35,843 nucleotides of DNA from an uncultured Ruminococcus sp. (GCA_902792515.1 CADAZX010000022.1:1-35843), one strand, 5' to 3'. Shown: positions 1 through 8,792, numbered from the stretch's first letter. A program made the numbers and translations. Notes: generated from the letters alone by a model not told the origin.

Positions 1-107
1 CGGGCGGTAGGAGTTGTAACCAATCCACAGCATCCCCTACAGTATAGCATATGACCTTGGAGAGGGTCACTAAAAACTACTACTCTATAATACAAGGAGT
101 TGGTATT

Positions 108-548
108 ATGTTTCATAAAGTGAAAGCGGTAAACGCGATGCCCGGCTACCGGTTGACCGTTCAGTTTGCGGAGGGCGTGACCAAAATCTATGACGTTAAG
201 CCCTTGTTTGCAAAATGGCCGCCCTTCAAATCGCTGGAAAATGATCCGGAACTATTTTCTGCCGTGGAAGTCGATGCGGGCGGCTACGGAATCGTTTGGA
301 ACGATGAAATCGACCTGTCCTGTGACGAACTGTTCGAAAACGGCGAGACGGTCAGAACTCCTTTTGACGGACTTATCGCTTTTACCGACGCTACAAAGCT
401 TTGGGGGCTGAACGAAAGCACGCTCAGGAAGGCGATCGCCTACGGAAAACTCGTCAGCGGCGTAGACGCTTGCAAGTATGGCAAACAATGGGTCGTTTCA
501 GCTAAGGCGATGAAACGGGAATACGGAGACCCGAAAACAGGGGCATAA
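108..548 (+). CDS. DUF2442 protein with C-terminal helix-turn-helix
   Basis: A 146-residue protein. The ATG at 108 is chosen because AAGGAG lies at 94-99; the longer in-frame extension back to 51 has no ribosome site. Residues 1 to about 80 (VKAVNAMPGYRLTVQFAEGV, then YDVKPLF and a WNDEIDLSCDELFENG end) match the DUF2442 (NE0471 N-terminal-like) fold. The last 60 residues (FTDATKLWGLNESTLRKAI, then KYGKQWVVSAKAMKREYG) look like a small winged or MerR-like HTH that reads a helix and then a 'KQW' strand. DUF2442 proteins are often found beside DUF4160 partners in toxin-antitoxin-like pairs; any partner would be upstream, outside the window. A DNA-binding or autoregulatory role is inference. By eye the base composition is less GC-rich than the following genes, as for the DUF4143 gene near 34 kb. 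Confidence 0.75.
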   Translation: MFHKVKAVNAMPGYRLTVQFAEGVTKIYDVKPLFAKWPPFKSLENDPELFSAVEVDAGGYGIVWNDEIDLSCDELFENGETVRTPFDGLIAFTDATKLWGLNESTLRKAIAYGKLVSGVDACKYGKQWVVSAKAMKREYGDPKTGA

Positions 549-567
549 TGGTACCTGTGAAAGAAGC

Positions 568-605
568 GACCCCGGCGCGGCAATTACGGCTGTCGCGCCG
601 GGGTC
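568..605. terminator. GC-rich hairpin between convergent genes
   Basis: Arms GACCCCGGCGCG (568-579) and CGCGCCGGGGTC (594-605) pair perfectly over 12 bp, and the stem can be extended inward by three further pairs (one G-U), leaving an 8-base loop. It sits between the plus-strand DUF2442 gene and the minus-strand gene ending at 684. There is no strong U-tract on the plus side and only a mildly T-rich stretch on the minus side, so a terminator role is likely but unproven. Confidence 0.6.
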
Positions 606-683
606 TATTAAGTAGTGATTACATGTTGCCGCCTTCCGCATGACTGTCTGCCGGTGCTGAGGCTAGGCAGTGCTGTCTGAACG

Positions 684-2687
684 TCATTTCAGCGAGTAGT
701 TGGACGAACTGATTCCCGACGCCCAGATCCAGCCGCTGCTTACCGATGCCTTTAGAGTGAAGGTCTCGGTGGTGCTGCCGAACGTGAACGTGTGCGTGCC
801 GGCGGAGAGCGTTCCGGAGAGAGTTACGTAGCCGGAGGGAAGGGAGGACGAGGACGTCATGCCGCCCATTCCGAAGCGTCCGCCCCGGCCGCCGCCCGCG
901 CCGCCTCCGTTTCCGGGAACGGTTCCGAGGGCGATAATGATGCCGCCCGTTACGCTGACCTGGCCGTCGGCGTCGACCGCACTCATATTGCCGGAGGAAT
1001 CTGCCGCGGGGTTGCTGACCACAACGAAGCCGCCTGTCTGCTTGTAGCTACCGTTCGAATCGATGCCGTCAACGTCGCGGCCCGCCACTTCGACTACCAT
1101 TTTGCCGCCGGTGACCGTGATGAGGCCGTCGGACGACCTTCCGTTGGAGGAGGTCGCGTTTACGCCGTCGTCTGTCGCGTAGACGTAGATCTCGCCGCCG
1201 TTCACGTTGACGTAGTGACCTTCGAGGCCTTCGTGGCTGTTGAGGACGTTTACGTATCCGCCGTCGATCTGAAGCGTTCCGTCGGCGTGAATGCCGTCGT
1301 CCGCCGCGGTTATTGTAATGCTTCCGCCTGTAATCGTGACGTTGCCGAGCGGGGTGGAATTGTCCGCGAGCGCCACGTCGGTGTTCGCGTGGATGCCGTC
1401 GTCCATCGCGTTGATGACGATCGTTCCGCCGCTGATTGTGATCTGATTGTCGGCCTTGATGCCTTTCGCGCTGCCGGCGCTCTTTTTGACGCCTGTCGTC
1501 GAGGTCGTTTTCTTGCAGTCGGACGCGGTGTATTCGGAGTACGCGTGGGTGTTGATTGTGATCACGGGGGTGCCGGAGATCACAACGTCGTAGGAGGCGT
1601 CGATGCCGTCGCACGCGGAGGAGATCGTGACCGTGCCGCCGTTGATTGTTATGATTCCGCGCCTGTTGCCTTTGGAGGAGACGTCCGAATTCTCGGTCTT
1701 GATGCCGTCGCCGCGGGTGGAAATGAGCGTCAGCGTGCCGGATTCGATCGTTACGGAGTCGTTGCCTTTGAGGGCGTTGTTGGGTGCGGTGACGCTCAGG
1801 GTCACGTTTTTGATCTCGAGGTCGTCCTTGGTGTGGATGCCGTTGTTGTAGGTCGCGGTGACCGTGAGGGCGCCTTTTCCGACGACGTCAAGGTCGCAAA
1901 GGGCGTAAATTGCAGCCGCTCCGGTCGTGTCGGCTTCGTTTGTCTGAAGCGCGCGGGTGTCGTTCACGTAGTTTTTGGTGCCTTCGAGCGACTTGATTTT
2001 GACTTTTCCGGCGCTTTTTACGTAAATTGGGGAGTCGTAGGAGCAGGTTATCGACGCGTTGCTAAGGTCGAGCTCGATTTCGGCGTCTTCCGGTGCGTCG
2101 ACGACTACCCGGCCGTCCGCGAGCGTTCCGGTCAGAACGTACGTGCCTGCCGCGGAAATCGTGAACGTTGTGCCGCTCTGCGAGACGGTGCCGTCGTCGG
2201 TGGTGATCGTGAACCCGCCGGCGGAAACGGTTGTTGACTGTTCCGTATTTGCGGTTCCGGAGACGTTCCCGGTCGGGTCTTCAGTTGGCTCCTTGGTAGG
2301 CTCTTCTGTAGGCTCTTCAGTGGGCTCTGCGGTTTGATCTTCGGTTTGTTCACTCGCCGGGTTTTCGCCCGGTTCCGTTACGTTTTCGCCCTGTTCCGCT
2401 ACGTTTTCGTCCGTTTCGTCCGCCGCGTTTACTTCCGAAGCTTCTTCGTTTTCCGCGCCTGCTTCCGATTCGTTGCCGGCCGTGCTGCTTCCGCTGCTGC
2501 CTGTGCTGCTTCCGCTGCTGCCGGCGGTGGTTCCACTGTAATCGGTCGTGCCGGCGGACATTTTTGCCGTCTGTGTATCTGTAGCGGAACCGGCTTCGTT
2601 CGCGGTTCTGCCTGTGTTAAAAACTGCGCAGCCGGACATAAACAGTGCGATGATGAACGATGCAATTGCAATATAGTACTTTTTCAT
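684..2687 (-). CDS. Cthe_2159-type carbohydrate-binding beta-helix lipoprotein (DUF4353)
   Basis: A 667-residue lipoprotein. Residues 1-20 form a signal peptide ending in the lipobox MSGC (Cys20). A long Ser/Gly then Glu/Pro/Thr linker (about 45-145, with EPTEEPT repeats) leads to a domain rich in repeated ITISGGT, DDGIHA and GGxxxV turns from about 160 to 600. This pattern is that of the Cthe_2159/DUF4353 family, whose Clostridium thermocellum founder is a right-handed beta-helix that binds cellulosic and pectic material with calcium. The C-terminal part has a Gly-rich loop (about residues 590-615) and a last beta domain. The ATG at 2687 is preceded by GGAGGG. It probably holds plant polymer, perhaps polygalacturonate, at the cell surface, fitting the GH78 genes nearby. 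Catalytic activity cannot be judged from the sequence. Confidence 0.85.
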   Translation of the reverse strand: MKKYYIAIASFIIALFMSGCAVFNTGRTANEAGSATDTQTAKMSAGTTDYSGTTAGSSGSSTGSSGSSTAGNESEAGAENEEASEVNAADETDENVAEQGENVTEPGENPASEQTEDQTAEPTEEPTEEPTKEPTEDPTGNVSGTANTEQSTTVSAGGFTITTDDGTVSQSGTTFTISAAGTYVLTGTLADGRVVVDAPEDAEIELDLSNASITCSYDSPIYVKSAGKVKIKSLEGTKNYVNDTRALQTNEADTTGAAAIYALCDLDVVGKGALTVTATYNNGIHTKDDLEIKNVTLSVTAPNNALKGNDSVTIESGTLTLISTRGDGIKTENSDVSSKGNRRGIITINGGTVTISSACDGIDASYDVVISGTPVITINTHAYSEYTASDCKKTTSTTGVKKSAGSAKGIKADNQITISGGTIVINAMDDGIHANTDVALADNSTPLGNVTITGGSITITAADDGIHADGTLQIDGGYVNVLNSHEGLEGHYVNVNGGEIYVYATDDGVNATSSNGRSSDGLITVTGGKMVVEVAGRDVDGIDSNGSYKQTGGFVVVSNPAADSSGNMSAVDADGQVSVTGGIIIALGTVPGNGGGAGGGRGGRFGMGGMTSSSSLPSGYVTLSGTLSAGTHTFTFGSTTETFTLKASVSSGWIWASGISSSNYSLK

Positions 2688-2700
2688 TGTCGGTCCCTCC

Positions 2701-2752
2701 TTGGTTTTGTTCTTGTTCTTGTTTTTGGTTTTGGTTTTGGTTTGGGTTTGGG
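2701..2752. repeat. Low-complexity GT-rich tract in the leader of the beta-helix gene
   Basis: The plus strand reads as imperfect units of TTGTTC, then TTTTGG/TTTGGG, up to the ribosome site of the minus-strand gene starting at 2687. In the transcript this is a C/A-only leader (CCAAAA and CAAGAA units) with almost no G, so it should be unstructured directly in front of the start codon. Confidence 0.75.
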
Positions 2753-3017
2753 CGGAACCGCCGCCGGGAGCCGGGAAGAGCTCATTTCCGTCTTTCGGGT
2801 ATTTTCCGGAAATATCCGGGCTGGTGTTTTCGAAAGCCCGGCGGTGTTCCTTACGGATGCAATTATCGCAATTTTGCTTAAAAAACCCTGAACCAAGCCT
2901 TAAAAAATTCCAAACCGCCGGGTAGCGGGCGGGTCCTTTACGCGCTGCAACAAATCGCGATAAAGCCGAGACGAACTGCCAGAATGCCGTTTTTCATTGC
3001 AAATCCGTTTAAAGTGC

Positions 3018-3046
3018 TTGCAATTTAGCAATAAATATAGTATCAT
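3018..3046 (+). promoter_or_regulatory. Sigma-A-type promoter of the AraC-type gene
   Basis: TTGCAA at 3018-3023, a 17-base spacer, then TATCAT at 3041-3046. The start codon is at 3107 with GGAGA at 3096-3100. The rest of the gap from 2688 to 3106, besides the GT-rich tract, holds no recognisable gene. Confidence 0.6.
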
Positions 3047-3106
3047 ATTCATGAATGCCGCGGGCAACCGCAGGCTATGACATGAGCTACAGTTTGGAGA
3101 AGTTTT

Positions 3107-3961
3107 ATGAACATTGAAGGATTGAAACACGAGTTTATTGAAAACATCAATGCGCGTCCCGAAGAATTCGTCACGAAGGTAGTCGAGTATTATGAGATCG
3201 TTATGCCGTCCGACGGCGCGTGCGTTATCGCGGTGAACGGCTACGGATACGATGTGAAGGCCGACGAGTTTGCGGTCGTACTGCCGGACGAGGCGTTCAG
3301 GTTTGTGAAGGCCGAAGCCAACACGTCGGTTTCGGTTTTGAAGATCTACCCCTACGTTGCGGGTGTCGGACCTGAGCTCGAGACGAGTCTCCTGAGCTTC
3401 AAAGAGAAGTTTATCTCGAATAAACTTCGCGTTTTCTCATTCCCCGCCTCAAAGTGGGGCCTTGCGCGCGACTGCATGATCAGGATCTGCCTCAGTGAGA
3501 TTCCCGATAACGACGGCTGGCAGTTTGCGTACCTTGCGACAATGCTTTCCGAGATCAAGTCGTTCGGCGAGCCTTCGGGACCTTCCGAGGCCGAGCCGGT
3601 TTACATGGAAAAAGAGATGCCGATTTTCGAAGAGGTCGCCGGATTTATCGCCGAAAACCTCACGAAAATCGAGAGCCTGACGTTCCTCCAGGAAAAAACC
3701 GGGCAGAAAACCTCCACGGTCAACAGAGTTTTCCGGAAACTGACCGGAACGTCCACCTGGAACTACATCCTTCGCAAGCGTCTCGACCTCGCGTGCGTGA
3801 TGATCATTAAGGGCGGCAGGGCGGCTGAGGCTGCGACTGCGAGCGGATTCAAGGACTACTCCGTGTTTTACAGGCTCTTTATGGGCACGTACGGAATCGC
3901 GCCGACCGCGGTCAAAAAGACAGGCAACGTTCCGATGAAAATGCCGCGCTCTAATAGCTGA
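3107..3961 (+). CDS. AraC-family transcriptional regulator
   Basis: A 284-residue protein. Residues 1 to about 165 form an N-terminal sensing domain of cupin-like type (beta-rich, FAVVLPDEAFRFV), without a ligand motif I can name. Residues about 175-280 form the double helix-turn-helix of AraC proteins: first HTH around ESLTFLQEKTGQKTSTVNRVF, second around GRAAEAATASGFKDYSVFYRLF ending in GTYGIAPTAV. The second HTH keeps the family's 'GF.d.s.F.R.F....G..P' spacing. The ATG at 3107 has GGAGA six bases upstream. The gene has its own promoter and is followed after about 30 bases by the pseudouridine synthase gene. AraC proteins beside glycosidase genes often control sugar use; its targets here are unknown. 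Confidence 0.8.
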   Translation: MNIEGLKHEFIENINARPEEFVTKVVEYYEIVMPSDGACVIAVNGYGYDVKADEFAVVLPDEAFRFVKAEANTSVSVLKIYPYVAGVGPELETSLLSFKEKFISNKLRVFSFPASKWGLARDCMIRICLSEIPDNDGWQFAYLATMLSEIKSFGEPSGPSEAEPVYMEKEMPIFEEVAGFIAENLTKIESLTFLQEKTGQKTSTVNRVFRKLTGTSTWNYILRKRLDLACVMIIKGGRAAEAATASGFKDYSVFYRLFMGTYGIAPTAVKKTGNVPMKMPRSNS

Positions 3962-3992
3962 GCTGCCGGCAGGCTCTGCGGGGCTTTTGCGT

Positions 3993-4685
3993 ATGGCGTT
4001 GGAAATCGTTTACGAGGACAGTGAAATAGCGGTTTGCGTCAAACCGGCGGGAGTTTCCTCAGAACATGCGGGAGCTGCATCCGGCGTTCCGGACCTCCTT
4101 CAGGCGCATTTCCGGGAAAAACCGGAGCCGGACAGCGTTTCGGACAGCGTTTTCACCGTGCACAGGCTCGACCGCGACGTCTCGGGGCTCATGGTTTACG
4201 CCAGGACCAAAAGCGCCGCCGCCTCGCTGTCCGAACAGATCCGCCTTGGAACGTTCCGCAAGGAATATGCCGCGCTTGTCTGCGGGAAAACAAGCCCCGG
4301 CCTTCCGGAGGAGGGCGAGCTGCGCGATCTGCTTTTCCGCGACAGCGCCAAAAACAAGGTCTATCCTGTCAAAAGGATGCGAAAAGGCGTCCGCGAGGCC
4401 GTTCTGAGGTACAAAACCGACCCTCGAGAGCTGCGCGCCGCCGACGGTACCGACGTAACGCTGGCGCACGTTTTCCTCGTGACGGGACGTACGCACCAGA
4501 TCCGCGTCCAGTTCGCTTCGCGGCGGTTTCCGCTGCTGGGCGACACGAAATACGGCTCGAAAACGCGCTCGGGAACGGGCGGGATCGCGCTGATGGCTGT
4601 GCGGCTCGGGTTTGACCACCCGGTGACAGGGAAGAGGATGGAATTTGAAAGAGAGTTTCCGGTTGAGGAATTTCTGAAAGGATAA
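3993..4685 (+). CDS. RluA-family RNA pseudouridine synthase
   Basis: A 230-residue enzyme expected to convert uridine to pseudouridine in rRNA or tRNA in the cytoplasm. The signature HRLDRDVSGLMV carries the catalytic aspartate (about Asp60). Later motifs fit the RluA fold: RKEYAALVCG, VFLVTGRTHQIRVQFASRRFPLLGD, then YGS and IALMAVRLGFDHPVTG. It lacks an N-terminal S4 domain and is at the short end of the family (RluA itself is about 220). I take ATG 3993; a TTG at 3987 is in frame, but the only G-rich stretch (3979-3983) is better spaced for 3993. The ribosome site is weak. It probably shares the AraC transcript, with a terminator directly after it. The target uridine cannot be predicted. 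Confidence 0.88.
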   Translation: MALEIVYEDSEIAVCVKPAGVSSEHAGAASGVPDLLQAHFREKPEPDSVSDSVFTVHRLDRDVSGLMVYARTKSAAASLSEQIRLGTFRKEYAALVCGKTSPGLPEEGELRDLLFRDSAKNKVYPVKRMRKGVREAVLRYKTDPRELRAADGTDVTLAHVFLVTGRTHQIRVQFASRRFPLLGDTKYGSKTRSGTGGIALMAVRLGFDHPVTGKRMEFEREFPVEEFLKG

Positions 4686-4691
4686 TTAAAG

Positions 4692-4728
4692 AGCGCCGGC
4701 CCGCTTCTTTGGTTTGGGGGCCGGCGCT
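4692..4728 (+). terminator. Intrinsic terminator after the pseudouridine synthase gene
   Basis: AGCGCCGGCCC (4692-4702) pairs perfectly with GGGCCGGCGCT (4718-4728), followed by TTTAATTTT. The stop codon is seven bases upstream. Confidence 0.9.
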
Positions 4729-4756
4729 TTTAATTTTGGGATTTAGTAATAAAGGG

Positions 4757-4782
4757 GGGCGCGGGGCAGGGACCCCGCGCCC
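4757..4782 (-). terminator. Terminator hairpin after the GH78 gene
   Basis: GGGCGCGGGG (4757-4766) pairs with CCCCGCGCCC (4773-4782), a 10-bp all-GC stem with a 6-base loop. On the minus strand it is followed by CCCTTTATTACT, moderately T-rich. With the previous hairpin it separates two convergent genes. Confidence 0.75.
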
Positions 4783-4797
4783 AATTAAACAATATGT

Positions 4798-4848
4798 AAA
4801 CCTTTCCGGATTACACGCAGACATAAACCTTTCCGGCTTACACGCAGA
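4798..4848. repeat. 27-bp tandem duplication over the GH78 stop codon
   Basis: AAACCTTTCCGGATTACACGCAGA (4798-4821) and the copy at 4825-4848 differ at one of 24 bases, with a 27-bp period. The right copy encodes the last codons and stop of the rhamnosidase; the left copy repeats them downstream, including a second TAA. Confidence 0.85.
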
Positions 4849-7366
4849 ACGTGTAGCTGCCGCCTGTGAGGCGCTTTTTGAGGCCTTCGAAGCTCAGGGT
4901 GCATTTCATGCCGAAGGGGACCGTAACCATGATGACCTTTTGGCCGTAACGTTTTGCCCAGCGGACGGAAAGACGGCCGAACGGTGTCTCGACCGAGCCG
5001 CGCGCGGTGAGCAGGTCCTCGGGCAGGCAGGGGGAAATCTCGCACTCGGTCCAGCCCGGGGCGGTATTCCTGATTCCGAGGACGTACGCGTAGAACCAGC
5101 GGTCGACGGCAGCGAACATCGGGTGGTTGTAGGAGTTCATGCCGCCGTTTTTCTTGAGCTCGAACCGCTCCCAGATCGTGGTGGCGCCGTTCTGCAGCAT
5201 GAAGCCGAAGCCCGGGTACTTTTCGTCGGTGAGCATCCTGAACGCGTCGTCCGTGTATCCGTAATCGGCCAGCACCTCGGGAAGGTAGCGCGAACAGAGG
5301 TTTCCGCAGGTCGATTTCCAACCGTTTTCCCTCAATTTTCCGGCGAGTTTCTCAGCGACGCCCGCGCGCGACTCCTCGGGCAGGATTCCGAGCCAGAGCG
5401 CGAACGCGAGGCATGCCATCGAGCCGGTTCCGACTGTCAGCGTCTCCCTGTCGAACCACTTTTCGAGAAAAGCGTCGCGAATCTTTTCGGCAAGCTCTCC
5501 GTAGCGCTTTGCGTCGGCACGTTTTCCGAGTTCGCGCGCGAAAAACTTCAGCATGCTACAGTTGTAGTACGAGTAGCCGGTCGACATGAAAATGCCCGGG
5601 GTGACGGCTGAAAAAGCGTTTTCGGCGTCGACACAAGAGTCCTGCGGGCCGGCCCAGTCGCCGTAGTAGGAATAATTCACGATGTAGTTGTCGGAGTGCG
5701 CCAGCAGGCAATCCTCCCACGCCTTAAAACCGGGGTAGAACTCTTCAAGAACGTTTTTGTCGCCGGTGCGCATGTAGTACTCAGACCCCGCCACCAGGTA
5801 GCTCGAACAGACCGGATCAGCGGGTCTGCCGCCCACAACGTAAGGCGCGGTGCACGTTATCGAACCGTCCTCCCCCTGCGTGTCGCGAATGTCGCGCAGC
5901 ACCTTCGGGAAGATCCTCGCAACCTCAAAATTGTACGGCAGCTCTTCAAAACGGACCGTCGCGTCGTTCATCCACCCGAGCCTCTCGTCGCGCTGCGGGC
6001 AGTCGGTCAGGATTGAGTGCATATTCGCGCGCTCGGTGTTCACGCACGCCTCGTGGATCGCGTTCAGGATAGCGCTTCCGCAGCTGAAATCGCCCGTTTT
6101 TTCCAGCGCCGTTCCGAGTTCGACGGCCCTGATGTTCGACTCGCCGAGCGGGTTCCCGTAGCCGGTGACCTTGACGTACCTGAAGCCGTGGTAAGTGAAT
6201 TCGGGCGTCCAGAAAACGGGCACCGCGGAAGGCTCGCCTGCGATATACACGTCCTCAGCCTTGGCACCTCTCAGGTTCGCCGTGAAAATGTCGCCGTCCT
6301 CGCCGAGAATTTCCGAGTAGCGCACGGTTATTTTATTTCCCGCCTCGAGGTTCGAGGGGATCTCCAGGCTCACGACGCCCGCGATGTTCTTCCCGAAATC
6401 GACGATCCACGCCGGCTCTCCGTTTTTGAGATTTTTCCGGAAAATGTCGACCGGCGCGAGCTTTTCGCGCTTCATGACCGGCGGAATGTTCATCATCCTG
6501 ACGTTTTCGCACGGCGCCTCCGCAACCTTCACGTTGCGTCTGCCGTACCTGCACGGCCTCGCGTCGAAAACGGTTCCGTCGTAAATGCTCGAAGTGACCG
6601 TTGCCGAGTACGTCCATTTCCACGTGTGGTCCGTCGTCACGACCGTCTGCGTACCGTCGGTAAACGCCACGACGATTTTTGCCGCGAGCATGTTTTCGCC
6701 CGTGAACGCCGGCATTTTCACGCCCATCCCAAGCAAAAACTCGCTGTCGAACCGCCTCCAGCCGTCCGCCACCTCAAAGCTGAACTTGAGCTGCGAATTG
6801 CCGACCGCGTCGTAGTATATGTCGTCGACCACAAAATAGCACGTTTTCGAGTAGTCCGAAAACGCCGGATCGAGCGCGATATCGGGGTTCGTGCGCCTTC
6901 CGTTGACCGTCAGGTTGCAGTATCCGATCCCGCAATAAATCGCGAACGCCGACTTAACGGTCTTCCCCGACGGCAGGTCGACGGTCTTCAAAAACCTCAC
7001 GACCCTCCGCGGCTCCTTGTTGCCCGAAGTGATCCACGGATAGTCGAATTTTTCCGTAAAAGAGGCAAAATATCGCTCTACCCACGCGTCGTCCCCGCTC
7101 TCCGCGGTCACGTACAACTCGACCGAAAGCTGCTCCAGATCCGGAAGCGCCTCCCCCGCGTACGTCATCGTCTGCGCGGCCGTCTCCACCTCGCCCGAAT
7201 CCCAGAAAACGGTCTTGTCGCTTCTCACGACTATCCTCGCCGTCTTCTGCGCGTCATGCGCCCTGTCGGTGGCTAGCTTCCACCTGAAAACCGGCTGCCT
7301 GCTGTCCGTGACGACCGGCAGGTAGAGGTCCTGGTTGTCTATTGAAAGCTGTCTGATTTCTAACAT
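4838..7366 (-). CDS. Alpha-L-rhamnosidase, GH78
   Basis: An 842-residue protein with the GH78 layout: N-terminal beta domains (about 1-300) with the carbohydrate-binding 'VNGRRTN...LDPAFSDYSKTCYF' segment, a bridging beta domain with VDFGKNIAGVV (322-331), the (alpha/alpha)6 barrel (about 430-770), and a C-terminal beta domain. DCPQRDERLGW (455-465) carries the likely general acid Glu461, and ATTIWERF (728-735) the likely base Glu733; SYNHPMF follows. It should remove alpha-L-rhamnose from rhamnogalacturonan fragments or plant glycosides by inversion. No signal peptide is present, so it probably works in the cytoplasm on imported oligosaccharides. ATG 7366 has GGAGGT just upstream. It lies 140 bases after the SGNH gene on the same strand, with no terminator between them. 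Confidence 0.93.
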   Translation of the reverse strand: MLEIRQLSIDNQDLYLPVVTDSRQPVFRWKLATDRAHDAQKTARIVVRSDKTVFWDSGEVETAAQTMTYAGEALPDLEQLSVELYVTAESGDDAWVERYFASFTEKFDYPWITSGNKEPRRVVRFLKTVDLPSGKTVKSAFAIYCGIGYCNLTVNGRRTNPDIALDPAFSDYSKTCYFVVDDIYYDAVGNSQLKFSFEVADGWRRFDSEFLLGMGVKMPAFTGENMLAAKIVVAFTDGTQTVVTTDHTWKWTYSATVTSSIYDGTVFDARPCRYGRRNVKVAEAPCENVRMMNIPPVMKREKLAPVDIFRKNLKNGEPAWIVDFGKNIAGVVSLEIPSNLEAGNKITVRYSEILGEDGDIFTANLRGAKAEDVYIAGEPSAVPVFWTPEFTYHGFRYVKVTGYGNPLGESNIRAVELGTALEKTGDFSCGSAILNAIHEACVNTERANMHSILTDCPQRDERLGWMNDATVRFEELPYNFEVARIFPKVLRDIRDTQGEDGSITCTAPYVVGGRPADPVCSSYLVAGSEYYMRTGDKNVLEEFYPGFKAWEDCLLAHSDNYIVNYSYYGDWAGPQDSCVDAENAFSAVTPGIFMSTGYSYYNCSMLKFFARELGKRADAKRYGELAEKIRDAFLEKWFDRETLTVGTGSMACLAFALWLGILPEESRAGVAEKLAGKLRENGWKSTCGNLCSRYLPEVLADYGYTDDAFRMLTDEKYPGFGFMLQNGATTIWERFELKKNGGMNSYNHPMFAAVDRWFYAYVLGIRNTAPGWTECEISPCLPEDLLTARGSVETPFGRLSVRWAKRYGQKVIMVTVPFGMKCTLSFEGLKKRLTGGSYTFCV

Positions 7367-7506
7367 AAGTTACCTCCGTTTTTTTTGTGCGGCTATTTTT
7401 AACCTTTGCGTTGTTTTTCCTTTTAATTTTTTCGTTTCCGTTCGCGTTTCGCCCGCCCGCTTTTTTCGCGCTGCGGTTTCGTTTTCGCCGGCGTTTCGGG
7501 AAAACC
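7367..7506 (-). other. Purine-rich spacer between the SGNH and GH78 genes
   Basis: On the minus strand this 140-base gap is strongly A/G-rich, with many GAAAACGAAA-like runs, and ends in CGGAGGTAACTT before the GH78 start. I see no hairpin terminator and no good promoter, so the two genes are probably co-transcribed. Confidence 0.5.
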
Positions 7507-8742
7507 TCAAAACTCGACAAAAGTCGAGAGTATGTTCATCGCGTAAACCCGGATCAGCCAGTCGTTCGGGTGGTTGACGTTATTTCCCGCCATCGCTGCG
7601 TAATCCTTGTTTTCGAGCAGCGCCTCGTGAAAATCGTACATGTCGACGAACGCGACGCCGTCAACCCCGGCAAGTTCGCGCAGCGCGTCCGGAATCCTGC
7701 TTTGGCAGGTGAGCAGCCCCGACGCCGGATTCGGCTTGATCGGCGCAACCAGAATGAACTCGCACTCCGGCGCCGCCTCCCTGATGTTCTCAATAATTGT
7801 TGCGACGCTTGAAGCTGTCACCGACTCGTTCGTGTCGTTCATCCCGAACCCGATCACCGCGAGGTCGGGAAGCGTTTTCGAGTTCGTGATCAGCCGCGTG
7901 TTTTCGGCGCCCCACGTGGAAGGCATCCCGCCTTTCGAAGGGTTCCGCAGGTTGATTTTCACCCCGAACCGCTCGACCAGATACTTTTTGATCAGCCTGT
8001 CGAACGAGAGCTGCATCGGCGGGTGCCCGTTTCTCGAAGACGAGTCGCACCCCTCGAAAATCGAATCCCCGAAGAAAACGATGTTCATCTTCTCGCCGTC
8101 TTTCAGCTTCGCGACCGTCCGCGGCAGAAGGTCGCCCTGGTAATCCGGAACAGGCTTCCCGCCCCACGATCCGGCCTGATATTTATACGTCACAGCCAGC
8201 CGCTTTCCGTAATAGAGCTCGTTCACGCAAATGAGCGCGTTGCCGACCCGCCCCCTGCCGAGGCTGTCCAAAGTATTTGTGCCCGGAAAATCCTTGAACG
8301 GCACGCCATCCTCGCCGATCCCCGCCAAAAAGTCCTTTGTGAAGAACGGAATCGCCGAATTCGCGGTCAAAACGAGCTCGTTCGTGCCGCGCTCCCAGGT
8401 GTAGTCGACCCCCTCCACATATGTGGTGTTGAGAGAATAGTCCCTCACGCTGACGATCTCCGTCGGAACAAAAAGGAGCTTCGCGGTCGCGGGCCCTTCG
8501 TCGCGCTCGATCATGCAGGTCGCTTCGTTGTACATCGTGTCCATCAGCCAAAACGGAACGAGCATCTCGTCGAGTTCATTCTGCGGCGTGACCGTTACCG
8601 GTTCCGGGGTCGGGGCCGAGGTCGAAGGCTTTTTCGTGCCGCCGGGAATGTTATCCGTCCGGCTACATCCGTTTGCTACGGCAAAAATCGCCAGCGCCAA
8701 AACTGCGGCCAAAACTGTTATGATGGTTTTTCCGGTCCTCAT
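7507..8742 (-). CDS. SGNH/GDSL-family esterase lipoprotein
   Basis: A 411-residue lipoprotein. The signal peptide ends in ANGC (Cys26), followed by a Ser/Thr/Pro linker. Residues about 50-205 form an accessory beta domain, and the SGNH hydrolase domain runs from about 215 to the end. Visible blocks are FFGDSIFEG (nucleophile Ser227), the Gly block NPSKGG, GFGMND (block III Asn) and NNVNHPND with the catalytic His. The residue three before the His is Asn rather than the textbook Asp, which I believe is common in this subgroup. A deacetylase acting on plant glycans is likely; the substrate is inferred from the GH78 neighbour. I start at ATG 8742 (AAGGA ten bases upstream) rather than the in-frame TTG at 8748. 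Confidence 0.85.
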   Translation of the reverse strand: MRTGKTIITVLAAVLALAIFAVANGCSRTDNIPGGTKKPSTSAPTPEPVTVTPQNELDEMLVPFWLMDTMYNEATCMIERDEGPATAKLLFVPTEIVSVRDYSLNTTYVEGVDYTWERGTNELVLTANSAIPFFTKDFLAGIGEDGVPFKDFPGTNTLDSLGRGRVGNALICVNELYYGKRLAVTYKYQAGSWGGKPVPDYQGDLLPRTVAKLKDGEKMNIVFFGDSIFEGCDSSSRNGHPPMQLSFDRLIKKYLVERFGVKINLRNPSKGGMPSTWGAENTRLITNSKTLPDLAVIGFGMNDTNESVTASSVATIIENIREAAPECEFILVAPIKPNPASGLLTCQSRIPDALRELAGVDGVAFVDMYDFHEALLENKDYAAMAGNNVNHPNDWLIRVYAMNILSTFVEF

Positions 8743-8792
8743 GATCAATTAGTCCTTTTCTCTATAAAAACGGCCGAGCCGCGCTCCGGTTT

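Noticed and set aside
86..91. TATAAT before the DUF2442 gene
   Set aside because: A start about seven bases later would fall inside the ribosome site at 94-99, and no -35 box is seen.
792..2237. 481-residue plus-strand frame opposite the beta-helix lipoprotein
   Set aside because: Antisense shadow; the minus-strand protein has a lipobox, ribosome site and family motifs.
2900..3130. 76-residue minus-strand frame before the AraC-type gene
   Set aside because: No ribosome site or family resemblance; it overlaps the promoter of the regulator.
6017..7276. 419-residue plus-strand frame opposite the GH78 gene
   Set aside because: Arg-rich shadow frame of a GC-rich gene.
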